Positions 45,607 to 58,440 are shown, numbered from the stretch's first letter. The stretch is 64,000 bases of DNA from Meghimatium bilineatum (GCA_034231615.1 CM067317.1:18334673-18398672), one strand, 5' to 3'. Program-made: numbers and translations. The notes: generated from the letters alone by a model not told the origin.

Positions 45607-48600
45607 TCTTCTTCTTCTTTCGTTCACTTGAAACATGTCTATATCTGCAATTCTGTCTCCTTAATAAAACTCGCTGTCTTTTGTAGTTCATACAGTGTCC
45701 CATAGAGCTTTGATTCCAGTGTTGTTTCCTCTGGCCAATATGTCTGCCTCAGCGTTTCATGCTCAGAACACTCTTGAAGTATATGTTTGGCACTCTGTAC
45801 TGCCTGTCCACATGTACACATGGCCGTGTTGCCAATCTTGAACTTTGTATACATGTGACTGCGGAGTCGGTTGTGTCCTGTTCTGAGACGTAGAATTATA
45901 ACTTGTTCTGATCTGTTCATAATGTGATAGTCATCTTGTGTTGGTGTTTGTGGCTTTCTTATTGACTTGATCATCTGTTTTTTCTGATGGTAGGTGATTG
46001 GTATATCTGGTTGATCTTCGGCAGCACCTTCCTTAGCCAGTTGGTCTGCTTTTTCATTTCCTGGTATTCCACAGTGAGAGGGTATCCACTGCATGGTTAC
46101 CCTATACTGGTAAGACAATTCGCTAAGTAGTTTTTTCAAGTCTGTTAGTTTTCCAGACTGGAGAGCTTGAAGCACTGACCTTGCATCTGTCAGGAATACC
46201 ACATGCTGTAGGTCAGAGTTGGAGTTCAGCAGTTTTTTAGCTGCCACAGTAATTGCCTGGATTTCTGCATCATAATTATTGCAGAATTTTCCTGTCGGTG
46301 TTCTGATTGTATCTCTAGGCTTGTGTGGATATTCTATATATACACCTGCACCTCCATTCCTCACAGCATTCTGTGCTGACCCATCTGTGTATACTCTGAC
46401 CCATATATCTTGTGGATATTCCTCGTCCAGGAAACTGAGGGTGACTGTCCTCCGCTGCACACTGTTCTGTTCGTCCTCGCTTAGTATTCCTTTCACATGG
46501 GTCTGAATGTATATTGGCATTCCATGCCTTTCACTCCATGGGGTTTGTTCTGGTACAGACCTTAAGGGGCTGTCAACTTCAGGTAGGTCTGTAAGTTGTC
46601 TACGGAGTCGTTTAGCTTGATGGATAAAGCTGCTTCTTTTCAGTCGCCCCATTGCTAGGTTTTGGAATCTTTCCTTCATTGGATGACTTGGCATACACTG
46701 AAACTTTTCCGCTTGAATTAGTACTTTTGTGTCTCTGCGTTCGCCAAGTGTTTGCATTCTTCCCATTTTCTGCATCTCTGCTATGGGTGTTGATTTCATT
46801 GCTCCCAACATTATTCTAAGTGCATGGTTTTGCACTTTATCTAGATCTTGTAATGTGGTGTTTGATGCAGGACACCCCGCAGCTGAACCATATTCCAGGT
46901 GTGGTCTTATGCCTTGCTGGTAAACTTTACTGAGTATATTCCCACTGGCTCCCCATTTGGTTCCACTTAGTTTTCTCAGGATAGCTAACTTCCTCCTGGC
47001 TTTTGTTGTTGCTTTGTTTATGTGCTGCTTCCATGTCAGCTTATCATCAAAAGTAACTCCGAGTTATGTTGGTTGTTTGTCTTCCTTCAAGAGCTCTCCG
47101 TCTATCTTGATATGACCGGCTTTTTGTTTTGGTGAGAGGGTAAAGAGTGTAGTGCTGCACTTATCTGTGTTAATGCTGACACACCATCTATTTGCCCATA
47201 AGGTTAGGGCATCGATAGCTCTTTGTATTTGTTTAGTGGCCACTGTTGCATGTTCTTCCGTGCACCAGATCACCAGGTCGTCAGCATACATTGCCACTTT
47301 GATCCCGTGTGGTAGTTCAGCAACTAGGTCATTGATGTAAACCAAGAAAAGTGTGGGTGACAGGACTCCTCCCTGGGGGACTCCATGACGCAGTAGGACT
47401 TTCTTGCTTTTGCGACCATCTAATTGTACCCTGGCTCTTCTATTATGCAGGTATGCTTTTACCCATTTGTACATTCTTGAGCTAACCCTGTAATTTCGCA
47501 ATTTCTTTAGGAGCCCTTCTTTCCAGACCTTATCAAATGCTTTCCTAAGGTCTATCCATGCTGCTAGTACCAGTATCTTATCTTGGAAGGCATCCTCAAT
47601 CTCTTGGGAGAGGTAGGTTGCCTGATCTTCAGTAGAGTAGCACTGTCTGAAACCTGCTTGCTGTGATACCAGAAGGTTTTCACTTTCAAGGTACCACTGC
47701 ATCCTAAGATTGATAATGCGTTCCATTGTTTTGCATAAACAGCTTGTGAGGCTGATGGGCCTGTAGTTGGAGACTGTGTTGCCATCTTTTCCTGATTTGA
47801 GGAGTGGTATCATTATTGCTTCTCTCCACGCCTGTGGTACATTACCTGTGGACCAGCTTGTGTTAAAGATTTGCAGCAGCTTTGCTCTTGCTGCAATTCC
47901 CAGGTTTCTAATCATTTCATTGGACACTCCATCAGCTCCAGGGGACTTTTTCATTTTCAATTTGGATATTGCATGCTCCAGTTCTCTCATTGTGATTGGT
48001 GCCTCCATGACTTCAGGTATAGGTTCGTCTTGTCCAATGTTTTGAAGGTTCGCTCGAACCTCCTGTTGTTTGTCTGGGCTGACTTTGACGTTATTGTCTT
48101 CTGCAAAGGAATCTGCAAAGTAATCAGCTGCATGTTTACCTGTTAAAATGTTTTTATCTTTATAAAGTGTGATCCTGGTATTTCTCCCTGTACCTTCATC
48201 ATTTAGTTGTTTTACAAGTTTCCATAATTTCCTAGTATCTCTTTCTAGGCTCAGCGACTCTGTTTTTTCTTTCCAGCTGTTCCGTCTGGCTTGTAACTTG
48301 GCTCTTTGAAATTTAGCCTTTGTTTGCTGATATTTGTTGTGATGTTCTTGGCTAGGTCTGTTCTCAGCCTGCTTTCTAGATGTTTCCATCTCATTTTGCA
48401 GCTTTTCCAGTTCATCATTCCAGTAGGGTTTGTAGTTTTTGCGTGCCCCCCTGGGTATGGTTTTACTAGCAGCATGTAGTATACATCTATTAAATTCACT
48501 CACTGCTCTATTGATGTCTTTGTCCAAGTTCATGTCCTTAGCTAGAACACTGGTTAAATGCTGGTACATTTTCCAGTCTGTCCTCTTATAGTTCCACCTA

Positions 48601-49659
48601 GTGAGCGTGCTGCTGTCCTTGGTATATTCATTGTGAATTTCCAGAAATACTGGTCTGTGGTCACTACCCCCAAGCTGCTTTCCAACGACACGTGTGATGT
48701 TCCATTCCAGGCCTGGTGAGTAGAATGCCAGGTCTGGTGTAGAGGTGGTGTGCCATGCTCTCGAGTAGAAGGTTGGTGAGTCAGCTGGCTGGTTAATAAG
48801 AATGAGATTATTTTCATCCTGCCAGCTCTCAAGTTCCTCACCTCTCTTGTCGATATGATCGTAGCCCCAGCTCTGAGAGTGGCTGTTGAAGTCACCACAC
48901 ACCATAAGCCTTTCTTTATCTGGAATTGTGTCTAGTGCCAATGGTTTATCATTTGGGCAGTAGTAGTTCAGGAGATGGAATTCTGCACTGTCTGTTTTTA
49001 TGTGGAGCATCTGGTATTCTGCCCCGTCCATGTATACTTCCAGCTGACATGCGCTGATATTGTTTTTAACTAGTGTCAGAATTCCACCCTTTCGCCTGTC
49101 TTTTCGGTCAGATCGGTAGCACTGGTAGCCTCTGATTTTGAAGGCTATGTCGCTGCTGAGGTGTGTTTCTTGGATACAGCAAATATTAACTTGTTCTTCA
49201 CTGAGGACATTTTCAAGTTCCAATTTTTTGCTGTATCCATCTCTTTTACTGTTGACACCCTCAGCATTCCAGTGCATTATTTTTATTGGTCGTCTGTTTG
49301 TTTGGCCAGTAGCTCTATTCCCTTGCCTCCTGGCTCCTCGGGGCAATTGAGAAGGACTTCCAGTAACTGAGGTTGGGCCCTTTCGAGGTATAGGACCCGG
49401 CACCGTCCCTGCCTGAACGTCCGCCACAGGGCAGGCACCATAACATTTATTAGATGCAGACATGTTTCCATTGTGTTTTATGCGTGGCAACCTGATTATC
49501 TGTGCGCCTTTTGGCTGGTTGTCTCCGTCTTCAGCACTCTGCTTACTAGGGCCGGACTATGGTCCTGCTCGAGTGGGAGTGCCCGACCAGTCTTAGTTTC
49601 CAGCCTCTGATGGCTGAACTAAGCCCCATCACCACTTCAAGGTTCTGGCCTCGATGGGG
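45607..49659 (-). mobile_element. LINE-A copy 2, full length, 4,053 bp
   Basis: Flanked by perfect 11-bp target duplications ACATGTACAGT (45596-45606 and 49660-49670). The 5' end (minus strand CCCCATCGAGGCCAG) aligns to the base with copies 1 and 3, so it is a true 5' end. The 3' end is a short GAA-triplet tail. The 169-bp leader is followed directly by the long ORF, with no separate gag-like ORF1. Confidence 0.95.
45639..49490 (-). pseudogene. LINE-A polyprotein, one nonsense codon from intact
   Basis: One continuous frame of 1,284 codons is broken only by a TAA at 47064-47066, where copy 1 has TAC (Tyr). Apurinic endonuclease-like domain, about residues 65-290: MHWNAEGVNSK, QETHLSSD, GDFNSHSQSWG, SDHRPVF. 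RT, about 490-790: SPGADGVSNEM, DLRKAFDKVW, GVPQGGVLSPTLFLVYIND, YADDLVIW. RNase H, about 1025-1160: VYTDGSAQN, AEIQAI, FLTDARSVL, WIPSHCGIPGNEKAD. The C-terminal knuckle is CTCG...H...C. This protein would nick target DNA and copy its own RNA at the nick. The RNase H domain favours the I group. The downstream frame beginning at 46835 (a GTG) is simply the rest of the same protein. Confidence 0.95.
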
Positions 49660-49679
49660 ACATGTACAGTCTTTCAAGA

Positions 49680-51180
49680 GGTGATGACATCAGACGAGCT
49701 GACAAACAATGTTAGAAACTCGATATCATCATCTGCACAAGCTTACTTACCTCAAAGAATTACAAAAATAAGAGATTACATAACAGCCAAAACATTACAA
49801 TTAATCAAGAAGAGGAAACATCTGAAATAACTAAAATACAACACACACACACAAAAAGAGAACAATACAAGAAACAAACTAATTAAATCAGTAGAAAGAA
49901 TAGACATGACCAAATAAAACTACATCGAAAACAAATGTAAAGAAGATGAACAACTGCATGAACAGGGAGATACTGAATAGTGTTTAAAGAAGCAAAAGCA
50001 CTACACAAATATTTAAACCATTCACACGAGCGATTGAGAACACGTCGGGAAACACACGGAGAAAATAAAGACATTTTAAACAGATGGATGGATTACTGTA
50101 TGGATACGTTCAAAGATCCAGACACATGCACAGACTCAAATACAACTAGATATACATAACTTGTTCCAGAACTCACCATACAAGAAGTAGGCTTGGCAGG
50201 GCAACAAGAAACACAAAAACTGGTAAGTCACCAGGATGCGATGAATTGGTTGCTGAATTGATACAATCAGGAGGAGAACCCAGTGCACACGTCTATAGTG
50301 ATCTCTGTGTTAAGATCTTAAAGATTGAAATATGGCCAAAACCTTGAAAAACATTGGCATATATACCACTTTCGAATGAGGAAAACCTGAAACTCCGCAT
50401 ACATTACTGAACACTTCGACTGATCAATCAAGCCAGAAAAATACTTCTCAATATAATCACGAAAATAAAGTAACAAATATGAACGGAGAAATCATTATAG
50501 TTCAGGCAGGTTTTAGACAAAACAGAGGTACTAGGGATCACATCTTCAACATGAGAATATTATAGAGAAATGCAGAGTTCAATACAGAAAAATACAACAG
50601 TTTCATTGACCACTCAAATGTATATTCGACTGCGTTATACACCAGAAATTATGGAACATAATGGAAGGTATGAGCTTCCCACACATTGTCATATCGCTCT
50701 TTAAAATTCTTTATACGGATCAACATTATTCTGTTCACCTTGAAGGAGAAATATCTGATTGGTGATTGGTTTGACGTTAAAAAAAGGAGTCAGACAGAGA
50801 TGCATCCTCCCCCACATATGTTCAACATATGTGCAGAATACACCATGCACATTGTACAAGAAGATCCACATTATATAGAGTTTCAACTTCTTTATATCTG
50901 ACATAATGAGATTCCAGAAATTAAGTATGCAGATGACACCACCATTATATTAAGAGGACCTACGTCTCTAACACATGATTGTATCAGTTAAACATCATAG
51001 CCGGGCACACAATCGACGCAGAAGACAATAATAATGCATGTCAACAGAAGCGATCTCACATCTACTGTCTTTATTGGCAAAGAAGCACTAGGAAGCATCT
51101 GAGTGATTCCTCAACAATTTTGAATATCTTGGATAATCCATCAACACGACAGGAGATTGTTTAGTAGAGGTCGTAAAAGA
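49680..51180 (+). pseudogene. Heavily decayed LINE (5' part through RT)
   Basis: Read across all plus frames: GCDELVAELIQSGG-like near 50240, IPLSNEENL near 50370 (RT motif 0/1 region), a TNRG-like repeat near 50520, LEGEISDW...KRSQTEMHPPP...MFNI near 50740-50830 (the GVRQGC..SP..FN block, decayed), and KYADDTTIILRGP near 50920. The order is that of a non-LTR RT with nearly every motif frameshifted. An old copy. Confidence 0.6.
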
Positions 51181-51189
51181 TTGGCAATA

Positions 51190-51580
51190 ACCTTGCCAAA
51201 AAAAAACCCATCAAAAATGACAATTCTATGGCAAGGGACAAACAGAATTTTGTATTTAAAGTTACAACTATTAGATACCTATATTTTTCTAGTGACAACA
51301 TGTGGTTGTGCGACGTGGGCAATGAAATATTTGCAATCTAAATTAAAATATTGGATTCGAAATGATACGTTGTAGAAAGGTCCTAATGAATATAATGGAC
51401 AGAAAGACGAACACACGCAGATGTTCGCAAATAAATGAATACAAATGAAGACTGCTAATCAAAACTAAGGAAAAAAATGCAAACATATTTCGGACATAAA
51501 AATAAACAATAATGTAGAAAGATTAATTATTTAGAGGAAAAGAAAATTAAATAGAACATCATACTAGACGAAGATGCCAT
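51190..51580 (+). pseudogene. LINE C-terminal fragment, decayed
   Basis: TTCGCATWAMK-like, IRCRKVLMNIMDRK and TYFGHK blocks can be read in shifting frames. Probably the tail of the preceding LINE. Confidence 0.45.
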
Positions 51581-51589
51581 GCAAAATGT

Positions 51590-52242
51590 ACATCAATTAC
51601 AAAATATATTTATTAGAAATCAACAAAATCACAGAAAAACATGCGCTGAACATAAACATACATGGAGATAAACTACAAAAAGTAAAACACACTCAATATC
51701 TTGGACACATAACCACAAATGACGGCAGATGTGAAGGAGAGAGAAATACGTAAAAAGAACGTAATATTGATATCTAACCAAATTACAAACACGTTAAAAA
51801 TGAGAATTATAAAATGCTACATCTATTCTATATTAATTTATAGCTCAGAAACATGGGTACTAAACAAACAATTAAAAGGCAAAATTGATGCCTTTGAGAT
51901 GTAGATATATAGAAGAATTGTCAGAACATCATGGAAAGAGAAGAAAACAAAGACTTTCTAACACTTAATATGAAGAAAGAATTATTAAGAGAAATAAAGA
52001 TCAGGCAAAAATAAAATATTTTGGACACATTAAAAGACATGACACCTTTTGAAAATCTTACTTGAGGATAAAGTCGAAGGGAAGAGCGTTAGAGGTAGGC
52101 AGAGATACAAGTGGGAGAGTAATATCACAAGATTGACAGGTTACAGTCTAGCAGAATGTACCGCCAAAAACAGAGATATGGGATATTGGAAGTCTGTTGC
52201 AGCCAAAATTCGTTGCGGAGACGGTATTTGATGATGATGAAT
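51590..52242 (+). mobile_element. LINE-B 3' fragment
   Basis: Frames 51719-51904 and 52049-52231 match LINE-B (56372-57025): QITNTLKMRIIKCYIYSILI, SSETWVLNKQLKGKIDAFEM, then LEDKVEGKSVRGRQRYKWES, LTGYSLAECT, RCGDGI. It ends in TGATGATGA. Frameshifted between the blocks. Confidence 0.85.
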
Positions 52243-52243
52243 T

Positions 52244-52425
52244 ATGGAGAGAAAAGTTCAACGAATGCGAACACGAGGCAGATCTAGACTACGGTAGTCA
52301 CAGGATGTCGAAGACTTTCTGAACGTGACATTGGAAGAGGCGGGACAGCTTGTACAGAACCAAGAGGTTTACAGAATGTCAGAGAGACCAACATTTTGTT
52401 AAGGACACGTTACGTAGAAGAAGAA
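52244..52425 (+). pseudogene. Possible LINE tail with GAAGAAGAA end
   Basis: RMRTRGRSRLRWSQDVEDFL resembles the RGRP..W...D tail found after LINE RT domains. The segment ends GTAGAAGAAGAAC. Family unknown. Confidence 0.4.
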
Positions 52426-54096
52426 CATAAACCCCTATATACTTTCCGCTAAAGAAGTTGTTATCTATTCTAATTACAGTTTTTGTGTTTGTCCCTATTT
52501 TGACAAAGATCTTGTGCTCGAAACACTTATTCTGTGTATTGGCCCCATTTTATACAAATTATGCTTAATCTTTTTTTGTTTTCATTCAACACTACGTGGA
52601 CAGTATTATTGCAGTTTTTCTTTCTTTTTTCTATGTACACAAGACTATGCAAGTGTAGTTCGAATCCAGTACCTCTTGAGCACAACACCAGGGGGGGGAA
52701 TCGCACAACTTTGAAATTTAAATCAACCGCATCTTCAACTTGTATCATTGAGTTAACTTTAAATTGTCAATTGCAGATCATTTCATAATATAACACGAGA
52801 CATTGCGATTAGTATCGTAAACTCAGACTTATGGTTACTCATTTCCATTCAATTTAATGGAGTATGAACTGATATCAGATGGAACACTATCTGCTGGATA
52901 TCCAACACAAGAGGAAACTACAACAATCAGATAATATACCTGTATGTGTAAACATTGTTCGTGTTTGTTTTCCACGTTACAATGTTATGCATACTTCTAT
53001 CAAGGCGCCCATCAGTCTGAATTTTTGTTTAATTTTGTTGTTTTTGAATTTATGAATATGTCTCGTGCAATAGCTCACGAGCATATATATATATATATAT
53101 ATATATATACAGTATATTGACGTTCACATATTTGTGGTTACCTAAGTTACATTGGGAAGCGCTGTAGCCTAGTCGATAGTGACCTTGCTTTCTTACTAGC
53201 ATCCGGACAAATAAAAAATCCTGGTTGTGATTTCTGACTTAACACGACCACTCCTGCAGTCGACTCAGCTACAAATGATTACCTGGTGCATTAATTAGAG
53301 TAGGCAAAGAAAGCAGGGAAGGAACTGGTCACCCACACTAATAGTTGGTGAGGAATATTACATGAATAGTTATCTTCATCCCCGACGGCAAGTTGCTGCC
53401 ATGGGACATACCTTTACCTTTTAATTTATTTTTATAACATTATATATTGTATATAAAGTTACTCAATCTGTATACGTGATTTTGTGATCTCGGAACACGA
53501 AAACGTCATGTGGTGTAAGTGGAGGAAGAGAACATTGGAATTGTGTCCTCGCATGCGGCTACTTGTCTTCTTAACTTCTACAACCTCTGCTTTTATCTTT
53601 GAATGTGCACTGGTTGTATAAAGTGTATCTACACGCCCCTGCATTTTGTGGGGTGCTACATTGCGGGCCCCTGCGCTGAGATAAGGAATGAGAGCTTCTC
53701 ACAATCGAGAGTACAGGTGTTCTAGCATTTTTGATCAGAAAGCAATAGCAACATACTGAACTTTAATACTTTTAGGAAACAGCTTAGAGGTAATACTTTC
53801 TTAGTGGCTCACTGCTCCCAGAATATACAGAAAGTATCTGGTGAAAGTTGAGTGACATTGCCAACAATTTGAAGTAATGTTCTCTAATGAAATTTATTAT
53901 TGAATTTCTACCTACTTGACACTGATTATGTCATTCTTGATCAGATCTCCTCTGCTTACGCCAATTATTACACTCAGACTTGACTTCTTTTCGTGTATAG
54001 TTTCTCATGTAGTGTTATGTTAGCGTGGACTTCCAAATTTTGTTTTTTTAAAAACACATTAATCCGCTCTTCTATCTTCTATGTATATCTCTCTCA
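52426..54096. other. No recognisable gene
   Basis: Contains (AT)n at about 53083-53108 and short frames without motifs. The stretch 53155-53420 is more GC-balanced and may be an old repeat. Confidence 0.45.
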
Positions 54097-54346
54097 GTTA
54101 TCATGTTGTTCCGACAGGCCGACGTTTGGCTTAAACTAGTTATGGGCACAGCGTGGGTGGACTGAACGACAAAGAAACATGTCTCAAGTTTCAGAGTTGT
54201 GCCCTGATGTCGGCGTCTGTTTCGGCAGCATTAGACTCGAAACACCATCGAGTCGAATGTCTGCTGGAACAGAGGGCGGAGCACTTATGGGAATGCACCG
54301 CGTGCTGTAAGACCAGTTTCTAATCAAGAATCAAGAAGAATCAAGA
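54097..54346 (+). repeat. SINE-like repeat with AATCAAG tail, copy 2
   Basis: About 85 percent identical by eye to 38628-38870, with the same CAGAGGGCGGAGCACTTATG core and a longer AATCAAG/AAGAATCAAG tail. Confidence 0.7.
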
Positions 54347-54851
54347 GGATCTCTCTCACTTTTCGATCACTCTCTCTCTCTCTCTCTTTCTCTTGGAAAT
54401 TTCTCATCTATTTCCCAGAATCCTATGTTATTAGTAACACGCAAGTGACAAACCAGGGCTTGCCTATGTCGGTTTCATTCACGTTCTTCATTCTCATTCT
54501 TTCTCCCTCATTTTTTTCTATCGTCTGTAATTCCTCAACTATTTCAGGCAATCGATTGTTCCACACACACAAACTTGATCAGCTTGAGACGCCGGCAAAA
54601 CAAACTATCTAAAATAAGATTGAGTAGGATATCCCCAGTTACAAACCATCTGGTCCGTCAGACACAGTAACGAGAAATGAAAGACGATGCATAGAGAAGT
54701 GCGTGGTAACCGTTGTCGTGTATTTTTCGAAATAATTGATTTGACATCTCACTCTAACTAAAATACATGTATGAAGGAACTAAACACTTAGATAAACGTA
54801 AGAATCTCTTTCGGCGACATAACCAATTTAGCAATAGGAATTTGGTGTTAA
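54347..54851. other. No recognisable feature
   Basis: A (CT)n run at about 54366-54392. Otherwise nothing. Confidence 0.45.
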
Positions 54852-55110
54852 AATCAAGATTTTGAAATTGTTGATCTATCAGTTGTTAAAGTCAAGAGGT
54901 TGAAATTGTCTATATATCAATTGCTAAAGTCAAGATTTTGACATTGTTGATCTATCAATTGCTAAAGTCAAGAATTTGAAATTGTTGATCTATCAGTTGT
55001 TAAAGCCAAGATTTTGAAATTGTTGATCTATCAGTTGTTAAAGTCAAGAGGTTGAAATTGTTGATCTACCAGTTGTTAAAGTCAAGAGGTTGAAATTGTT
55101 GATCGATCAA
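54852..55110. repeat. 38-bp tandem repeat, about 7 units
   Basis: Core TTGAAATTGTTGATCTATCA. Moderately diverged units. Confidence 0.92.
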
Positions 55111-55239
55111 TTTGAAAACAACAAAGTCCATGCAAATATGACACTCTATTAGATCGGATAGTTTGTGTATAGGATTTTATATAAGATTTACCTAGGCAAG
55201 GGGAACATGTCTTGACTTCAGAAATAACTACTGTTGAAT

Positions 55240-55383
55240 ACGGATGTGTCGGGCCGTTGGCGAAAGTAAAACGGCGACACAACGTATTTCCACTCTCTGG
55301 ACTACATCCTGCTGGTTATATATTGTCCTGCTACAAGAGAGATCCAACGGGAGTTAGAGAACGATCGCTGAAGAAGAAGAAAT
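55240..55383 (+). repeat. S2 SINE-like copy
   Basis: CGGATGTGTCGGGCCGTTGG at the start; GATCCAACGGGAGTTAGAGA then a GCTGAAGAAGAAGAA end. Best-preserved sense-strand copy. Confidence 0.75.
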
Positions 55384-55429
55384 AAATATGGAAAATGTTC
55401 AGCTGCTAGCGATAAGCGTCACGTCTTCA

Positions 55430-55800
55430 ATATATGTACATATTTCATTTAGGTGTACACATCATATCTACTATATATGTACATATTTCACTTAGAGATA
55501 AGCGTTAGGTCTTCTATATATGTACATATTTCACTTCGGGATGCACATCAGAATTCTAGTACATATTTAATATATTTCACATATATCTATATACGAACAT
55601 ACTTCACTTAGTGATAAGCGTCAATTCTTGTATACATGTACATGATTCACATACTTCTATATATGTACATAGTTAACATACTTCTATATATGTACATATT
55701 TAACATATTTCACATTCATCTATATGTGTACATATTTCACTTAGGGATAAACGTCAGCTCTTCTATACATGTACATGTTTCACATACTTATATAAGTGCA
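55430..55800. repeat. Imperfect tandem repeat rich in TATATGTACATATTTCAC
   Basis: About six degenerate units of variable length (roughly 50-70 bp) combine CTTCTATATATGTACATA with AGGGATAAGCGTCA. Confidence 0.75.
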
Positions 55801-55972
55801 TATTATTTCACGTAAGCTAAAATTGTAACCTGAAGGGGAAAGTAAAAACTAAATAATATAGACTCACGCGAATGAGTTATCTGTTGTAATGAAGGGTCTA
55901 CTAAACCGTTCACGTATCCATGACTATAAGATTAAATAAAGTATTAGGTAGTGACTAAAATATTAGCAGACA

Positions 55973-57040
55973 GCCTTTGACAGAGTCCAAGATGAAAAAT
56001 TAATCAAATGTCTTCAAGAAATAGGCATAGATGGAAAAGACATCAGGCTGATTAGAAATATATATTGGGAACAAACTGCATCAATAAGGTGTGAAAACAG
56101 CTACTCTCCATACATAGAAATAAGAAGAGGGGTAAGACAAGGATGCATTTTATCACCAAGCCTATTTAATATCTACACAGAGAATATCTTTAAAAATATA
56201 GAAGAAATACCAGGACTCAAGATCAATGGGAAAATAATAAACAACATTAGATATGCAGATGACACTGTTCTTTTAGCAGAAAGTGAACATGAACTACAAA
56301 GACTAATAGATCACGTCAATAAATCAAGTAATGAATATGGACTGGATATAAACATTCAAAAAACAAAAACCATGATAATCAGCAAAGACAGAGAAGAACA
56401 GGAGGTAAACATAAACATACAGGGAGAGAAACTACAACAAGTAAAACAGTATCAATATCTTGGACACATAGTCACAAATGATGGCAGATGTGAAACAGAA
56501 GTTAAAAGGAGAATAGGAATGGCTAAAAGTACCTTCAATGACATGAGGAAATTATTAATATCTAAACAAATTACAAACAAGTTAAAACTGAGAATTATAA
56601 AATGCTACATCTATTCCATATTAATGTATGGCTCAGAAACATGGACACTAAATAAACAATTAGAAGACAAAATTGATGCCTTTGAGATGTGGGTATATAG
56701 AAGAATAGGGAGAACATCATGGAAAGAGAAGAAAACAAATAAAGAGGTGCTAAAGACACTTAATATGAAGAAAGAACTACTAAGAGAAATAAATATCAGG
56801 CAAATAAAACACTTTGGACACATTAAAAGACATGACACCCTATTGAAGACCTTACTTGAGGGTAAAGTCAAAGGGAAGCGAGCAAGAGGTAGGCAGAGAT
56901 ACAAGTGGGAGAGTAACATTACACGATGGACAGGTTACAGACTAGCAGAGTGCACCACCAAGACAAGAGACAGGAGATGTTGGAGATACGTTGCAGCCAA
57001 CCTTCGTTGCGGAGACGGCACTTGATGATGATGAAAATAT
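55973..57040 (+). mobile_element. LINE-B 3' half with open RT frame
   Basis: The frame is uninterrupted from GCC at 55973 to the stop at 57025 (350 residues). It begins inside RT domain A (AFDRVQDEKL), then RRGVRQGCILSPSLFNIY, RYADDTVLLAE (YADD box at about 56250), LGHIVTNDGR, MYGSETWTLNKQL and a tail with RARGRQRYKWES, TGYRLAECT, RCGDGT. A stop lies three codons upstream of 55973, where homology begins, so this is a 5'-truncated insertion. It ends in TGATGATGATGA. With no stop in 350 codons it is the youngest LINE-B in the window. Confidence 0.92.
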
Positions 57041-57047
57041 TAAAACA

Positions 57048-57110
57048 TTTCTTCTTCTTTTTCTTCTGTGTTCGCTCTCTGATAACCTGCACGACTATTT
57101 GTGTGGTTTT
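57048..57110 (-). repeat. S1/S2 tail-end fragment
   Basis: TTCTTCTTTTTCTTCTGTGTTCGCTCTCTGATAACCTGC-type start (split here across GCGTTCG-like bases) matches the tail-proximal end of S1/S2 but soon diverges. Confidence 0.4.
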
Positions 57111-57189
57111 CAGCATTTAGTGGGAAATACGTAGTGCTGCTGTTCTTTGTATGTGCGTCATCTATCTAGGTCTAGCACATTCGATTTCG

Positions 57190-58440
57190 TCATGCTCTTA
57201 ATAAAGGTACACTTTCCTACCTATGAGAGATTTCCTATACGTCGCCAGGCAAAGAATTTTTCAGCTCTACACCTTGATGATTTATCCCCTACTATGTCAT
57301 TCGACTTTGCACGTCAAAGTATTCCCTACGTCGTAATTCCCGCGGTGGAAACGGTAAGCAGAGATTTAGACTTGACTCAGGTACGTCTATCTTGAGTGAA
57401 GTGTTCCTTTGCCAGTGAACATCCGTCGTGTAATTATACGATCCATTGCCCTATGTGCTTCAGAGTACTGTACATTTTCTCATCTGCAAATATGGTTCCT
57501 ATATAGAAAAGAAATCCAAAATTAGATTTGGGTAGGGTGGCTCCTTCCATATAGCCGAGATTTTATTCACCATCATAAACTCGTCCATGATTAAGGCTCT
57601 ACACACATTATCAGCGGTCTGTGACCATAAAAGCGGTTTTATTTTCAACGGGACATCCTCCAATTGATAACTAGAAGCATGTTCTAGAGCATGAATAATC
57701 CCTTAGTAATGCCTTCCCTATTTTATTTTCATGTTCTACTAACATGTTCCATTATTTCATTTTTTACGTACTATCATGTTTCCATTATTTCACCTTCTCG
57801 TACTACCCTCACGTTTATTTATTTCATTTTTTACGTACTATCATGTTTCCATTATTTCACCTTCTCGTACTACCCTCACGTTTCATTATTTCATTTTTTA
57901 CGTACTATCATGTTTCCATTATTTCACCTTCTCGTACTACCCTCACGTTTCATTATTTCATTTTTTACGTACTATCATGTTTCCATTATTTCACCTACTC
58001 CAACTACTCTCACGTTTCATTATTTAAATTTCTCCTACTATCCTTATATTTCATTAATTACTTTTCGTCATACTAACATTTTCCTACCATCTAGTGACTT
58101 ACTTCCATCGAAGTGTGCGATGTGCTCACTATCCTTAATATTGTAAGCTTTTAGTATGACAGTTCTGCCGTCTAGAATAGCCGATGTTTTACATTGCGCT
58201 GCTGCTACTGGTGCTGTTCAAATGTAGATCGTGTTTGTCTTGTACAAAGAATTATCATTCCTTCTCGATCTCCACTGTTCGGATACGACCCATAACGAGT
58301 AAGCCAGATAGATTCTGACGTGCTTCAAAGAGATATGTTTCCATATGCACATTGAGGTAATTTTGACATCTTGGTTATCTGCTAACCCTTAGATTGCACG
58401 AGAATAATACAGAACCCTTTGCATTCAAAACCCATGAAAA
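57190..58440. repeat. Dispersed repeat U1, two pieces around a minisatellite
   Basis: 57340-57430 (GACTCAGGTACGTCTATCTT...GTGAAGTG) resembles 39050-39110, and 58370-58440 (GGTTATCTGCTAACCCT) resembles 39985-40040, in the same order as in the long copy. The 67-bp array lies between them. Confidence 0.45.
57744..58030. repeat. 67-bp tandem repeat, about 4 units
   Basis: Core TTACGTACTATCATGTTTCC. The Phe/Tyr-rich overlapping frames here (57691-58146 and others) are products of the repeat. Confidence 0.93.

Noticed and set aside
46279-46506. Cysteine-rich secreted peptide on plus inside LINE-A copy 2
   Set aside because: Antisense shadow of the RNase H region. The same shadow occurs opposite copy 1 at 10763-10990.
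57691-58146. Phe/Tyr-rich multi-pass membrane-like protein
   Set aside because: The frame follows the 67-bp minisatellite, and equally long frames exist in the other two phases.
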